Origin: Diprion similis
Taxonomy: Eukaryota > Arthropoda > Insecta > Hymenoptera > Diprionidae
Direction of reading: 5' to 3'
NCBI RefSeq assembly: GCF_021155765.1
Contig: NC_060110.1
Span: forward strand, 24,202,001 to 24,266,000
Length of the DNA stretch: 64,000 bases
Part shown: piece after piece, positions 47,301 through 60,900 of the stretch
How positions within the stretch are numbered: the first letter of the stretch is position 1
How the letters are laid out: each line of letters begins with the position of its first letter
Translations under genes and position numbers: made by a program
Notes under the pieces: model-generated
What the model saw: the letters and a program-made list of their open reading frames with translations, nothing else
Databases searched by the model: none
Told to the model about the DNA's origin: nothing

Positions 47301-50300
47301 AACGATACTAAGAATTTAGCTTTGAGGTATTGAAAATGGAGGGGGCGAATAAAAAATTCAAATGACGTACATACAAGACTACATTTTCGCTCGTGGATAA
47401 CAAACGGGCTTACCTTGCCAGAAGGCATGCCGGAAATATCAAGTGCTTTTTCAACACGTTTGCGGTCTTCTTTATTTTGTGCGAACATTCTTATCACACT
47501 GAAAGCATATAAATCATTTAAGATTTTGTTTGCCAAATACAGTTTGTATCGCATGTTACTAATTTTGAGCAATCTATAACAAGTTTCTCCATAGCTTCCC
47601 ACGTCACGGGAAAGAAGTTGCCACCTTAAGTGTAGTTTGCGATTCTGGAGGAAAAAAATTATGCTGTTGAATTTCCAAAAAGGTACTCACTTTTTAATTG
47701 CAACCTTTCCAGACTTGTCAGCTGTTAAAGAAAGCTTAGTGTGCGCTTTTTGTAAGAACATTATTGAGCTCGTGTTAAGTTGTGTCAAGTTGTAAGCAAC
47801 TTTCAACAGCTGATCCGTCCAATGTCGTGCGATTTCAGCTCGTGTTGTGCAAAAATTGATAAACGTCACGTTGACAAAGTCAGAGCCGTAACACACCGTT
47901 ACAGTCTTCTCCTCAAGGGAATCTTGAGAGCCCATTGTTACAAGGGATTTCAATTTCGGATCCTGTATAAAGAAATGTTTCATCGATCAGATAATACTTG
48001 ACAATCTAATCCCACCCGAACCAAACTCCATATAATGAAAATCAAGATCCATATACACCAAACACCATTCTACACAGAAGTGAAACGATAGTAAACACAG
48101 CATTCAGAATCGTAACAAATGCAATAGTAGATATTACGGAAACGTTGCGCAACCACTTTGTTAGCATAAACTTTTCAATTGTCTTTAGTTTGTGAGTTAG
48201 ATAGTGAGGATCTGCAATAGAAAAGTTTTCCCTCAACGCATTTATTGATTCTTTGGATGGGGGGAGAAAACTGTTGACAGAGAACGTTATTTGTTTTGTT
48301 AATAAATTACTTTGCCCACAATAAGAGGGTGAAAGAGAAGGTGTGTCCAGCGACAGGGGAAAAAAACTATCTATGAGTAACTGTAATAGGACTTAAGGCA
48401 GGTAACTTTCTATTTTTGTATCAGTCAACAGTAAATGTAGGATTTTTAAAAGCCGGTCAACGTTAGTATCCAAATACTCGACATTTGTATTGCAAGATGT
48501 TTCGATATTATTTAGAAAATAGTAATAGCGTCGTTTATTTTACAGAAAACGTCTTGTTGGATAAATATAGATGGGTTACAAGGCTGAGCAATAAGATAGT
48601 TATTATAAACTTGTAGATCCTTAAATTCTTGATTTTAACATATGCAGTAGGCATAAAAATGGACTTACATAACGTGTATAATTTCGCTATATATGAGGTC
48701 ATGTCAAAATACTAATTTGCAATCAATTAGACGTGCAGAAATAATTCTTGGAATATCGTCCTGAACGTGATTTGAATTTCTAGTCGCAGTATTTACCAAC
48801 GATTGCTGTACGGAGGTTTCTATTTTTACAATTCTGGTAATCAAGAATGCAAAATAACTGTGGATATAAATAATTTGCATAATCAACAACACTAATGGAT
48901 TGGCTGAAATTTACGTAAAAATGAAGAAATTATTCATCAGCGATGGCTGATAGGACATATTTTATGATGTATGTTAGTCTATCGTAGGCTTACTTTTGGG
49001 ATTTTGGCGTATTTTCCAGTGCGTGTGTCTCGTATTGTGGAAATATCGAGCATATCCATTTCATTGTTCTGATCTACCCAATGAAGATAAAAACCAAATT
49101 TATCGACCCGCAGCGTGACTGGTGTCCCAACTCCTGAGTCCTATGAGAAAATTCAAAAACAATTTGGACGATTAAAATAATGCAAAGTTATAACTACACC
49201 GGTATTAGTTTGATAAATATTATTTATAAATGTCCAATCTTTTGATTCTCTTCTGTGAAATTGGAATCGACTGGTCAAAACAATTATTCCATATGCAGAT
49301 CGGCAAGCTTGAATCAGTATCTGAATTAATGACACTGTTAATCATTCCTTGCTACAACAGCATTTCTAATACAATATGCCGAGAGCTTAGCCAAGCAAAA
49401 ATTTGTCAATGGGATAGATTGGAAGAAGAGGATAAAGTAGATCGGTTCATAATACATATGGAACACCCACAATAACTGCAGAATTTTAAAATCTGTTGCA
49501 TTAGCTTTGATGGTTGCCAGTGAATTCAATGAATCATCACAGCTTTATAAACATAAATCACATAACATTTCCTCTCCTCAATTCATACGTCAGAGAAAAT
49601 ATCATATCTCGTTGTAGGCTGTAAGATATATGTAACGGGTACAGAGACTGTTTCTTTTCTAATAACAGCAAAGCTCTCTGCCAACAAATGGGTTGAGATA
49701 TATCAATGCCGAACATTGAATGAGACGTTACCAACATTCTAATTACAGTAATTTCTTCACAAGACACATTCAGTTAAGCTCGAGTTCCTGGTATTGAAAT
49801 TGAACAGAATCAAAGCTATGATAATGTTTAGCTACTAAGAATTCCGTTTCAATGAATCAGGACTACAACAGACAAAAGTTAACGTTTAATGCGTCTTTAA
49901 CACATTCTTAGAATTGATTTATTTATCATGAAAATGGGCAACACTGGCTGTTTCAAGCTGCAATCTTCTATGAGAGTTGAGTCTATTTACACTTGGATTA
50001 TAGCAGAGAATATAGAAGGTTCAAAAAGTTGCAATAAACTGTGCAGCTGAAGTGGAATAAACAATTCAATTATATATGACTGAATTAAAAACAGTTCAAC
50101 TAACAAACATATTTAAAGAATAACTTAACTGTATTACTTTTTTTCCGATGTCGTTAACTGAGCTAGTATAGTGATCTGAATTTTATTTTTTTTTTTTTGT
50201 ATCAATGATACCAAGTAGAACAAACTCCAAATAACTAATTAATCTCGTTATTAATACTACATTGCATATGAGTTGTTGAATTAACGGTTTACACTTTTCA

Positions 50301-51463
50301 AACTTGATTAAATTCTCAAATTTGCCAGGCTCAAAATGATACCTCTCTTGTCAGCAGTTAATAATAATATTGTTACGTCTGAAGTTGAAAAGTTGAGTGA
50401 AATTTTCTAACATTTCTAAGTAGGTAAAATATCTTACAACATTTGTCACACGCTGTTTGCTGAATCATATTGTCACACAGAATGAGAAATGGTTATTTTT
50501 AAATTGAATTTCACAATGAAATCAAGGTTGAACATTTCCTGATGACAAGCAACAGACATGAATGTGTCCAGAAACAGAATAACTGTTCAAAGTTCCACTT
50601 GCAAAATTCTTTCAACTTCCCAGTATTTCCGGTTGGAAAGTCACGAAAGCAAACATGAAATTCCAAATTTACATTATATTGCAATGAAACTCTTCTACTC
50701 TATTGACTTTTCATGTCCCGTGAAACAACAAACAATTTAAAAATCATAACACGAATAAAATTGAAGACAATATTTCAGAGACATTTTTATTTTTAGCATT
50801 TTAATATCGCCAGTAGAAGAAGGACAGTTGTTCAAGTACTTATGAAGTACGTATATCACATTACACATGAAATTCGATTTCAAGTAAGAATTTTTTCTGA
50901 TGCTCAAACAAACATTTCAAAATTCATCAAATACCACCATTCCTAGATAATATTTTGGTCTTTATCTATGAGCAAGTTAAAACTTTGCCAGTATTCTTGT
51001 CAGCTTAACTCGTGAGTTTATCTTGATTTCATACACAATAATATTTGTTGCCGAAAAAAATCTCCGCTTATCGACACTGAAGATTAAGAAGAAACAATTA
51101 TTCGAGAGCAATTACATAATTGCTAACCGAGTGACTGGATTCTTATCAATTTCCCTACATTTTTAATGAAAATCCGCAGATGTAAGCGAAACCAGTTAGG
51201 TCCAGCATCGGACGAAACTCATTGATAAGCAGTCACTGACAGGAGTTGGATTTCGTGTGTTGACAATCATCCCACTGGCGACATGGACAAGGGGGGGGGG
51301 GGGGGGGGGGGACGTGCAGGGATACAAAAAAAGGAGGAAGACCACGGCACAATCTCAATCTCACCTCGTCCCATTTTACGAATTTCTCGCCGTCTTGGAG
51401 CTGCTGCGATACCTCGACCGGTTTTATCTGAACGACGTTAGCGACGGACTTTGTGCCTGCCAT
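41391..51463 (-). CDS. Plc21C: Phospholipase C beta, Plc21C type (1-phosphatidylinositol 4,5-bisphosphate phosphodiesterase)
   Basis: Nineteen coding exons in transcript order: 51365-51463, 48994-49140, 47691-47962, 47414-47498, 45865-46282, 45649-45769, 45362-45557, 44929-45283, 44640-44837, 44357-44566, 43899-44218, 43479-43799, 43224-43268, 42938-43142, 42698-42813, 42448-42554, 42036-42351, 41763-41954 and 41391-41513. They join in frame to 1,281 residues. It cleaves PIP2 to IP3 and diacylglycerol at the plasma membrane, downstream of Gq. Order of domains: PH (about 15-150), EF hands (150-315), X (about 320-470), an acidic linker with a seven-His run, Y (about 605-705), C2 (about 715-840) and a helical C-terminal tail. 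By position the catalytic set is complete: H335, N336, E365, D367, H380, E414. The His-rich linker and the tail match insect Plc21C rather than norpA. The join of exons 10 and 11 needs a GC donor, and that of exons 8 and 9 a weak GTCGGT donor. Confidence 0.95.
44219..44356 (-). other. GC-AG intron in Plc21C
   Basis: The donor is CTAG|GCAAGT, with no GT donor that keeps the frame, and the acceptor is AACAG|ATCTTG. The join restores QTLDLAMQLN, a highly conserved stretch of the family, so the GC donor is well supported. Confidence 0.85.
51291..51311. repeat. G homopolymer (21 bp) in intron 1 of Plc21C
   Basis: Twenty-one G on the + strand, a C run in the transcript, about 50 bases after the donor of coding exon 1. 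Confidence 0.9.
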
Positions 51464-51825
51464 CGTGAGTGCGACGGTGGATGTCAGTGAACGGACGTGC
51501 CGTTTCCCCGACTCGAAAAAATCAAAACATGCAAAACAAGGCGGCCCGCTTTTCTTTTCTTTTCCACCCTCAGCAGCCTCTTCTTCCGCTTCTTCGGCTG
51601 CTTCGCCCCCTCCGCCGGCCCGGTTCTCACTCGGCGGCAGCCCCTGTCAGCATCGTTTCAATTACGTCGTCTGCTACCCGTCGCGGGAAACACGGAAGGC
51701 GATGCTGATACTCCAGGCGAAACACGGAGAAAAGCCTGGCGGCACTGCTCTCTCCCTCCTCTCGTTCTCCTTCTCACTCCTTCTTCCTCACTCTTCGCTC
51801 CCTCTGCCGCACTCTCTTGCTCAAA

Positions 51826-51859
<34 letters not shown>

Positions 51860-52300
51860 TTCGCTGGGTAACGATCACTTTTTACGTCGTCAAACTGCAC
51901 GACCACCGCACGACCGAACCGATGCAGCGGAACGTCAACGCGATAATTGACGCGACACCCTCAGCGTTTTGGGAAAACATCGACGGCACATCTCTGGCCA
52001 ATCACTGGCTCGACGTCGGACTAACTAACTCCTCGCCTCCTCTCCAGCCGACCGTCTTCTCCTCTCGAGAGCAACGGAGCAGACGATTCCGGATTCACCT
52101 AGCACACACATTTACACAGGCAAACGCTCTCGTCGCACCGACGGTACGTGTGTGCACACTATGCCAGGCGATAATACGGCCGCTAGCGCGCGGCCCCGAT
52201 TACAAGAGAGTCGAGAGTCTCGAGATCCCAAACACGAAACAGCAGCCACGCGCCGATAGGCGGCAGTTGGACGCACTTTCAAATTGATTTTAATACACCG
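51464..52300 (-). promoter_or_regulatory. GC-rich 5' region of Plc21C
   Basis: Immediately upstream of the Plc21C ATG on the minus strand is a GC- and CpG-rich block in AT-rich surroundings, ending sharply near 52300. It most likely holds the 5' UTR and promoter. Frames here on both strands are low-complexity (Ser/Pro/Arg) and are not credible genes. A (CT)n tract at 51825-51860 reads as (GA)n on the gene strand. No TATA or initiator can be assigned with confidence. Confidence 0.45.
51825..51860. repeat. CT dinucleotide microsatellite
   Basis: A (CT)n of about 36 bp with one TTT interruption. On the strand of Plc21C it is (GA)n, the kind of site bound by GAGA factor in fly promoters; that role here is inference. 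Confidence 0.85.
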
Positions 52301-55300
52301 CGGGCTTTTCAAACTATCTGCAACTCCGCTATATTTCGCTCCATTCTTAAACGTTTTTTATCAATATTTTCAAAACACGTTATAGTTTTTACGACTAACC
52401 TCAAAAACTTCCATGTTCTAGCCTCGTTACAGTTTATTTACAAATTCAAATGGACTTTGTTGCTGCGTATAAACTCAAAAACCCCTGAGCAACAAGTTTC
52501 GGTCAAGTTTGATAGTTTTTTTCATTTTGTATCCGCCATATTGGATCCGCCATCTGGAATTTACAGATGATCAAATTCTGACTTCAGATTTGTGATCAGT
52601 GACCCCGATTACTCCCGAGTAACAACATTCAGGCCGAAATATTGAGTTGAATAATGCGTGACTGAAAGGGTTATAACGAGTAATTCGGAGCAAGTTACAA
52701 GTTTCAGGATGAGATCAACTACAAATAATAAGGCAGCCTGTGCGAGAGTTATTTGCTTGTTTTGCAAAAGGTTGATGAGCCCTCTTCAGAACTTCAAAGG
52801 AAAAGCTATATAGTCTGAAAATTGTTGACGTATCTTATTTGAAGAAATTATATTGTATTCAAAGAAGAAAATTGGCCGCGAGCTATTTTGTTCGAACCGC
52901 GAGACAATTTGCAGGGTTATACTTCTCCACTTAAATTACGCGATTCACCCCGAATGTGAATAAGACTCGTATAACTTTTATTGCAAATTTGGATCTGTTT
53001 ATATCTGTGTATATCACTACTGATGTTCTCTGCTCCAAAATACAGAGAGAACGTTAAAGTTTACACAGAATTTGTCTCCTACGTAAATAAACTATATTTT
53101 TTTGCGTTCTAGCTCCATCGCCATAAGCTATATATAAAATTTCTTATTTACGTGATCGACTGATATATACGTATACTGTACAAATATCAAATCCAGAATA
53201 AATAAATGACAAATTTTATCTATGTGTATGTACATTATATAAACCTTGAAACTTGCCTTACATTGGTGAAAAACGTTCGATAAGACGGCAAAAATTGTGA
53301 GCTTGAATTAATAAAATATATTGTAACTACAATGACATACATGTATAATTTATATTGAGCGTGATGCGTCTGTGAGATTTGATAATCTTTGATGACGTCA
53401 CACGACACCAACCAATGCGAGGGCTGTTGTCACAGCTGCTCAATTTCGATATCAAGTACCACTACATCTATAGGTACAAAATTCTAGTGTATATCTTACA
53501 GTGAACTGTGTGAAATGTAATAATATGATCGTGTCCTGAGTAAATTGTTCACAATTTATATTACGAGTATTACGACTGAAATATATTGGTTGCGCCTGCG
53601 GTAGAACGTGTCGAACGAAATCCTTGCTTCGACTACCTTCGCATGGGAATTGGCTATCGACCGATTAGGTACATACAAGACTCGTAACGCTGTATGAGAA
53701 AGAGTTTAATCGTTCGGCACATGCTCGATCGTCGTCACGATTTACAAGTTTTATAAGCCTGCAAGTTTTACGCTAATCCAATTTTAATAATAGGACGAGA
53801 AACGAGTTCTCGAAGAAGGTGCAATTAGGCCGCGTGCCTTGCGAGCCAAATTATAATACACACGTACATACGTTTATTTCGACATAGATACAGATCTTCA
53901 GGTGTACCTACGTAGGTACAGCCGTGACTAACAAAATGCTACTGTACGGTAATAACAACGCGACGAACTACCTACACGTATAACGTCTATGCATGATTAA
54001 GGGTAATTTCAACACGGTTTCGTGAGCCTATTTCGGAGAGATAAAAACTCGAAAGAGAGGAGTGGTACGGACTAAATGCCGTATCAAGCTATTAAATCGA
54101 CACTTGCATGTATACATGGGCCCATAACAAACGTTGATATATGTATACGCAGTACCTAATGTAGTGGCAGCGGTGGCGAACTATTTTCGACGCTGAATTA
54201 ATTATTTCACGAATCTGTTCCGCACATCGAGGAGGGGTGGTTTAGACGGTTGTGTAATGGCCAACACGGTTGTGCAAAGCACCTTAAGCCATTCCGGCCG
54301 GATCTATGCCTGACCCATCCTGGCGTGCAGATCTCGTGTTTCAATTAATTCACCGCTGACACCAGATTTTGCCGAAAATAAATACACAATACAGAAGACG
54401 TGAAGCTCGAAACAAAATCCCTGCACTAATGAAATGTAGTTATCTGAGCTAGTTTACCACCTGGTAAAACTCGAAGTCACGAGAAAAATGCACGAGCAGA
54501 TAGTGAGTGATTTGAGGTTTGATGAAAGGAAGAAGGGGTCACCCCCATAACTTTTACTGCTATCATTAAATTGATCCAATCTTGTCTCATTACTGTTGGG
54601 CTTAAACAAAGTTGAACGCGGCGACCGTCCCTTTCCTTCGAGCTCGCTCTCTCTCGTCCTCTTCTCCACACTTTGCCGGGGTGAATGTGAAACACAAGCA
54701 AATCGCATGTTACATATACACCCTAGGCTAGCTCTCGTTGTAATCCTATTTTTAGCGAGCCATATAATCCAGACGCAATTTAGGACAAATTGCGGGTAGA
54801 GCTGGCCAGATAATAGATTTCGATGTGGTTGTGGCCTTGCAAAAGGTTCAAAGTTAAACAAACCATTAATAGTATGTTATACATTATACACATAGAGCAT
54901 CCACAACGTACGTGTTTCCCGTTTTAATTATTAGTGTGAACCGCATTTTTGTCCGCAATTAACGCTTTTCAACGACAGGAACTAGCGCCCTTATCGCTGA
55001 ACAAATTCCTGCGTCTGTCGTGTAAACCCGAGGGTGCATTTATCACGAAAATATAATATATCGTTTCCGAAAATACGCAGACTCTGTAAAATTGATTTGT
55101 TGTGTACAAATGATGCAAGTGTGCGCCTATATATATAGATCCCAAATCAGTGAAACTCGTGGTTCAGTGTTTTGCAATAAAAAAAAAAAAATAGGTACAA
55201 CGCCGTTGCTCTCACCTTCATATAAACGATACATCAAGAGAAAAAATAATACAACTTGGTTTACGTTAAGCCGTCTCGAGGAGTGAGACGTGCACTACTC

Positions 55301-57940
55301 ACGGGAATTGCCATATGCCATACCGAAGTGCAAAAAAAGAAGCAAACGCAGATTTAGAGGAAAGATTTCTCGACTGTCTGCAGCGAACGTCGGTTTAACG
55401 TCGTGCCAGCTATTAGTATTTGAGAAGCCTGCACTTACCACGATAAATCTTGCTTTTAAAGTACGATAAACGGTCTTACACGCGTTATACATAACATAAG
55501 TCTGCACTAACACGCGACTAGATAATGACTTTTGTTTTTGTCTAGTTCAAATTTAACAACGGTATTCTGTTCATTTGATCCGTAACTCAATTGAACGCTT
55601 TTGAATTTCGAAAACTCGTCCGAACCGTTAACAAGTTTTCTTTCATTCAAACAAACAATTTATATTCTTACGTGCCTAGCATCCGTATAAGAATTCACGT
55701 GTAAACACAGCTTGTGCCTTCGATTCTCTTGCGAGTTTCCTTTAATTCGTTTCAAATAAATGTCTCATCATTGCGTAGCATTGTTTGGACTGAGGAAGAT
55801 CCAGATACACCTTTGAAGTTTGAGGAAAGAAAAAAAAAGGGGGAAAAAACAAAAAAAAGAAGGAAAATTAATCACAGCGTGTAAAATATTTCATCTAGAT
55901 GATATAAACACCGATATATTTTCTTTTCAACTATTTCTTGCCACCCCCCCGCCCTTTGTAGCCATTTTATCTTCTTCGTTTTTTTTTTCCTTTTTCATTC
56001 CTCGTCGCGATCAACTGTCTGCAATCGCCAAAACTCCGGCAAGGCGAACGGGGTGGAGAAAAAGAAGAGAAAAAGAAAAACCCAGAGGGATTCTAGAGCG
56101 GAGAATTATTGGACACCCTCCAGGGTGACCTTCCTCCTTAACAATGACTAAGGAGGGACGTTGATACGTGAATATACCAACTTCATTATAGTATATGTGT
56201 GTATACCTAGCCTGACTAAAGTATCAACAGAGTCGAAAGCGGACAGGGAGTGGCTGCAGAGGTCGAACTATCGAGTAATATTCATGCAAGTATGTGCAAC
56301 AGTATTTTTATAATCATATGTATTGAACAGTTGGAGCTCAGTGGTGAATTCTATACATAATATTACAATATACATTATTTCATTTCAATTTACGTATTGT
56401 ATACAATAATTGCAGCCGTTTTAATTGAACTTCAGATCGACTTTTATAATACATATTATAGGTACAAATATTATACATATACCTGTATATATTCAATATA
56501 TTCAGACTACATGACTAGCTCTAAATTATACATAGTTATATAACTATAATACAGGCTTATAACGTTAATTTATTATACTTGCACGCACTGGCTTGAGACT
56601 TGGCGTAATTACATGCATTACGGTATACGTAGGTATTATAGTTCAAAGTATCCCCGTATTTGACGATTATTATTATACATATAATTTCGGCGTTGTATCG
56701 CACTAGCAAGACAATTTAAATCTATTTACAATATACATACATATATTGCATCGAACACATAAACAATGTGAAAGAAGAAAAAAGATGGGTAAAAGAAATT
56801 TTCGTTCAAATATAAAAGAAGAGAAAAAAAACGTAAAAAGAAAAAGCAACACGCAAAGTCTAAATCATCCACCGTCTGCAGAGAGAGGGGGTGGTTTTTA
56901 TATATATATATATACGTATGTTTGAGATAAAACTGTTACCCGGTCACGGCAGCCAACACGAGCAATTTCGAGGGCAATTCACGGACCGACAGGGGCGAAA
57001 AACATGTTTGAACAAAGGGCTTTGGGCGTATTTACCACGTACGTTTATACGTATGCACAATGATTGTAGGCAAGTGGGAATGAAAACAATGAAGCACATT
57101 GTACTACACCGATATCGCGATAGTACGAAAAATACACGACGAGGGTCATTGCGCAAGCCACATTTGTATGACATGATGATTGAAGGCTGACTGTGATAAT
57201 AATATGTTACACGTATGATTGGACAGAGTATATGCGAAACGAAATGATCAGTGGATGATTGTATTTAGTTTTTTTTTTCTTTTCAGCCAACGGCGAAATT
57301 TTCTCTCTTGTTATAACGTTTGATCGTATATTTTGATCTCCGTTTGCATTGTAGCTTTCAAATTTAGTCTGCGGCAGTGCTGTAATTATCCAAATTCAAG
57401 TAATCCGAATCAAAAATTGAAAAAAAAAAGAAATAATACCGTCAGAGCTTCGTTTATACATTACGGACAACGCACTTAGGAATAATCGTTTCACTGTAAA
57501 CGTTTGCGTAATATAAACATTTTGCAAGTGACATATGTAGCGTGAAAATATTTCGGTTTGCGAAATCGAAACTTGTGAAACGATTCTGCATAGAGAGTGC
57601 ATGCAAGGGCGAAAAAAATAACTCAATTCAGCATTTCCATTTTTGTTTTTTACATTGGTTAAGGAGAGAGTAAATTTTTTAATTAACTATTTTTTCGATT
57701 ATTAGGGCACTGCCTTAAACGTACTTATAAAAGATCATATATTACAAAGGTCGTGGAAATTTTCAGTCTCTTGATTAGAACCGCGATTGAAATGATACCT
57801 TATAAATTATAAATAAATTAAACTTGTGATCACTATACACTAATGGACTAAAAAAATGATTATACGTGGTCAAACGTGTGATGTACATGCATTGAAAAGG
57901 AAGAATAATCACAATATATCATCGCTGTTATGTGATTAAA
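52301..57940. other. Intergenic stretch between Plc21C and CNIH4, no gene seen
   Basis: AT-rich with scattered short frames and no recognised protein. The right part, just below 57941, must contain the 3' UTR of the cornichon gene (minus strand). Tracts of A, T and TA occur near 55178, 55978 and 56900. Confidence 0.5.
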
Positions 57941-60900
57941 TTAAAACTCGACCATGTCGTCTTCGTCTCTTCTGATCGGATCCCCCTTCAGTAGCGCAAT
58001 AATCATGCTGTAAAAATGATTAGATTTGAGAAAAATATGCCTAGTATTTAACGATATTGCTAAAGCATGCATGCAGCGTGGTTATACAGTAATTAAATTA
58101 TAAATACAGTTAATGGACGGGAATATCAAGTAATCAAACAATCCATGTAGGTACATACATAATGTATTATACGGTTAGTGAAATTTTAAAATATATGTAT
58201 TATTTGAATTTTCCCATTCATCACAATTTACTGCGGCTCGAGTATCAGCGAGTGGTATAAACCAGAACGCAAGGAGCAATATTTCTAAATTCAAAACTGG
58301 AGGAAAGATTCTCTCATTCGAAAGATTCATAAAGCCTGCGAAGGAGGGGCATACATCTAATAAATAAGCACTGTGGGCTTGCGAACTCACCAGTAAAGGT
58401 ATATGAAGAAGAAGACGAGGTAATATCCGAGATAGACCATGCAGTCCCTGAGGTGTTTCTTGAGCTGGCCATGGTTGTGGATCTCGGTTGGGTCGTAGAT
58501 CCCCATGTTGCCCGTGGGTACTGTCAAAAATTCATACACGAGCCAAAGAGCCATCGGTAGATTGACGACCATGAGGATCCATTGACCGTGGAAGAGTAGC
58601 AGGACGACGAGGAAGACGTGCCCGACGATTTTCGGTAGAACCCACTGAACGAAAAGAAAAATATGGAAATACAAAAAGGAGCGCATCGCGAGAAGAATGA
58701 AAGATACTAGAATCAATTGAACAATCAAAAACCTACAATAATCTACGTGAATTTCTTTTTTTTTTAATTTACCGGCTGATTGAATGACTGGAAGATTCTC
58801 CCATTTGCACAAACATCGAATTGATTCAACATTTCGAGTGAAACATAAGTATATAATATGTAAATGCATGCCACAATTTTTATTTATTTATTTATTTATT
58901 TTTTTTTTTTTATCATCATTACAGATCCGCCCAGTTTCCGTCCTCTGTAAATTATTTTGCGATTAAAGTGCTTGTGCAGGTTCCGCTTTTGCAGTAAATG
59001 TGCACATTTATACGTGTGTTTGCGTATCGTTGCGGTTGATAAGAGAAAAATGCTTACACATGTGTGATACTCGAGATGAAAAGTACTTGGAGAACATATA
59101 ATTGGGTCAAGAATCATTTGAGGCTCTCAATACGGCATAACGATATGATATTAAAGGCGTGGGAAAGTCGACGTCAACGACGACGAAGAAATGTAATAAC
59201 GAGGTAGAAATTGGAATATTTTTAGCACCGAATATCTTTGAATAATAATTATTTAGGCGATCGTTTTGACGTCGAGGTTGAGCAAGATGGGAATTCCTCG
59301 ATAATTGACATCCAGCAAATTGGTGTGCGGTTGTTGAAAACACTGCAGGGTGACAATTAAGTAAAACCGGAATTACCGTGTTCAATTTCGAGCAGCACTG
59401 CTGGGCGTTCAGGTAATCGCATTCAAGGTCCGAAAGCGTAATCACCTGCCGTTCTTGTTAAGGAAAATCTATTCCATGAACAATCACAGAGCTCAGAAAT
59501 TACGCCCCCACTTCCATTCTGCAGTGAGCGGCGTGCATACCTTCGCTCTGTTTCATCCTTTCCTCCAGGATTAACCCTCCGAGTCCTATTATGCCGCTGG
59601 AGATCGATATTGCTATAGGTATACGTACAGCTATATATGTATATACATCTGTTATACCGAAAGTCAGGTAGGTATTATACGATCGCCGAGAGATAATGCC
59701 AATAAAACTGGGTCAACGATGGATAATAACAGCAATATCTTAATTTCAAACTTTACCTTCCGTATATCACGCATTTTATTACTCCTCTACATTATTAGCT
59801 TTTACATTTTCACTCTGGTTTTTTCCTTTTCATTATTTTTCCTGTCTACACTTTCTTTCTTTTTTCATCTCTGTTTTTTATAACGAGTTTTCTACCTTCC
59901 CAAGCCACACACCCAATTTTAAAACGACTGTAAAACTTGACTCGATTATTCTGCTGTAGCGTATAAACTTAAGCTTTGGGTATAAGGTATAATAAGCGCT
60001 AAATGTCAAATGAAAACGTTATACTCTTGTACTCTTCGGATATGTGTAAGGATACGCTATAAAGTGATAGGTATAGAATATCGTTTAAAGTTTATAGGGT
60101 TTACACCTCTCCGTCGATCCATTACGTACAACTCTCGACATTATTTTTTCCAACAAATTTAACGTCATTTCAATGTTTGAACAATTAGTTCATTGAATTG
60201 GTAATTCAAACGTAATGCTTCTAAAATTTGGGCGGTCGTTTTTTATCAACATCCCCTTTACAACAGGAATATTCGTATTGATCTTCAATAGTTTCAAGGT
60301 GTCATCTTGAACTCACGCAAATCACGTTCCGTGACGGATCGATACGGCATCTGATCGATCGTAACTTGCGCACAACTATTCCGGTTTTATTCGGTTCAGT
60401 TTGGTTATATTGACTCTTTTTAGAGCAAGTCAAGTTTCGTAACATAACAAAATGATCGTGGAGTAATTATTGATCGAAAACAATGAATTTACACACTGAG
60501 TAGAAATGAAAATGGCCGCCATAATGATCACGCACAGACGTTGTTCACGTAATTTGAAATAACAAGTGACAGTATAAATGTTGATTCAGTTATTATGTCA
60601 CTTTCTATACGAAAGCCTACAAGCTGTGTACAGAGATGTACGCAAACTTATCGACATCACGTTAATATACAACGATTCTACTTTTTTCCTATCATTATAT
60701 GTCAACCTGTAATTTCGCATTAGATCACTTGAAGCGTTAAATGGCATCGCGATGAACGATCGCGCGCGATAAGCTGTGTTTGAATTACGTTGCCGTTGGG
60801 TCATTATACTTGTGCAAAATATTATATACACGCATATTATATCTGCACATGTAACTAATTAGTTTCAGTAATGCTTCAGATAAAAACAGTTCCGCTGAAC

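Noticed and set aside
51453-52287. Plus-strand frames of up to 165 codons opposite the Plc21C 5' region
   Set aside because: They are Ser/Pro/Leu-rich products of a CT-rich GC block, and none has a domain. They overlap the Plc21C start on the other strand.
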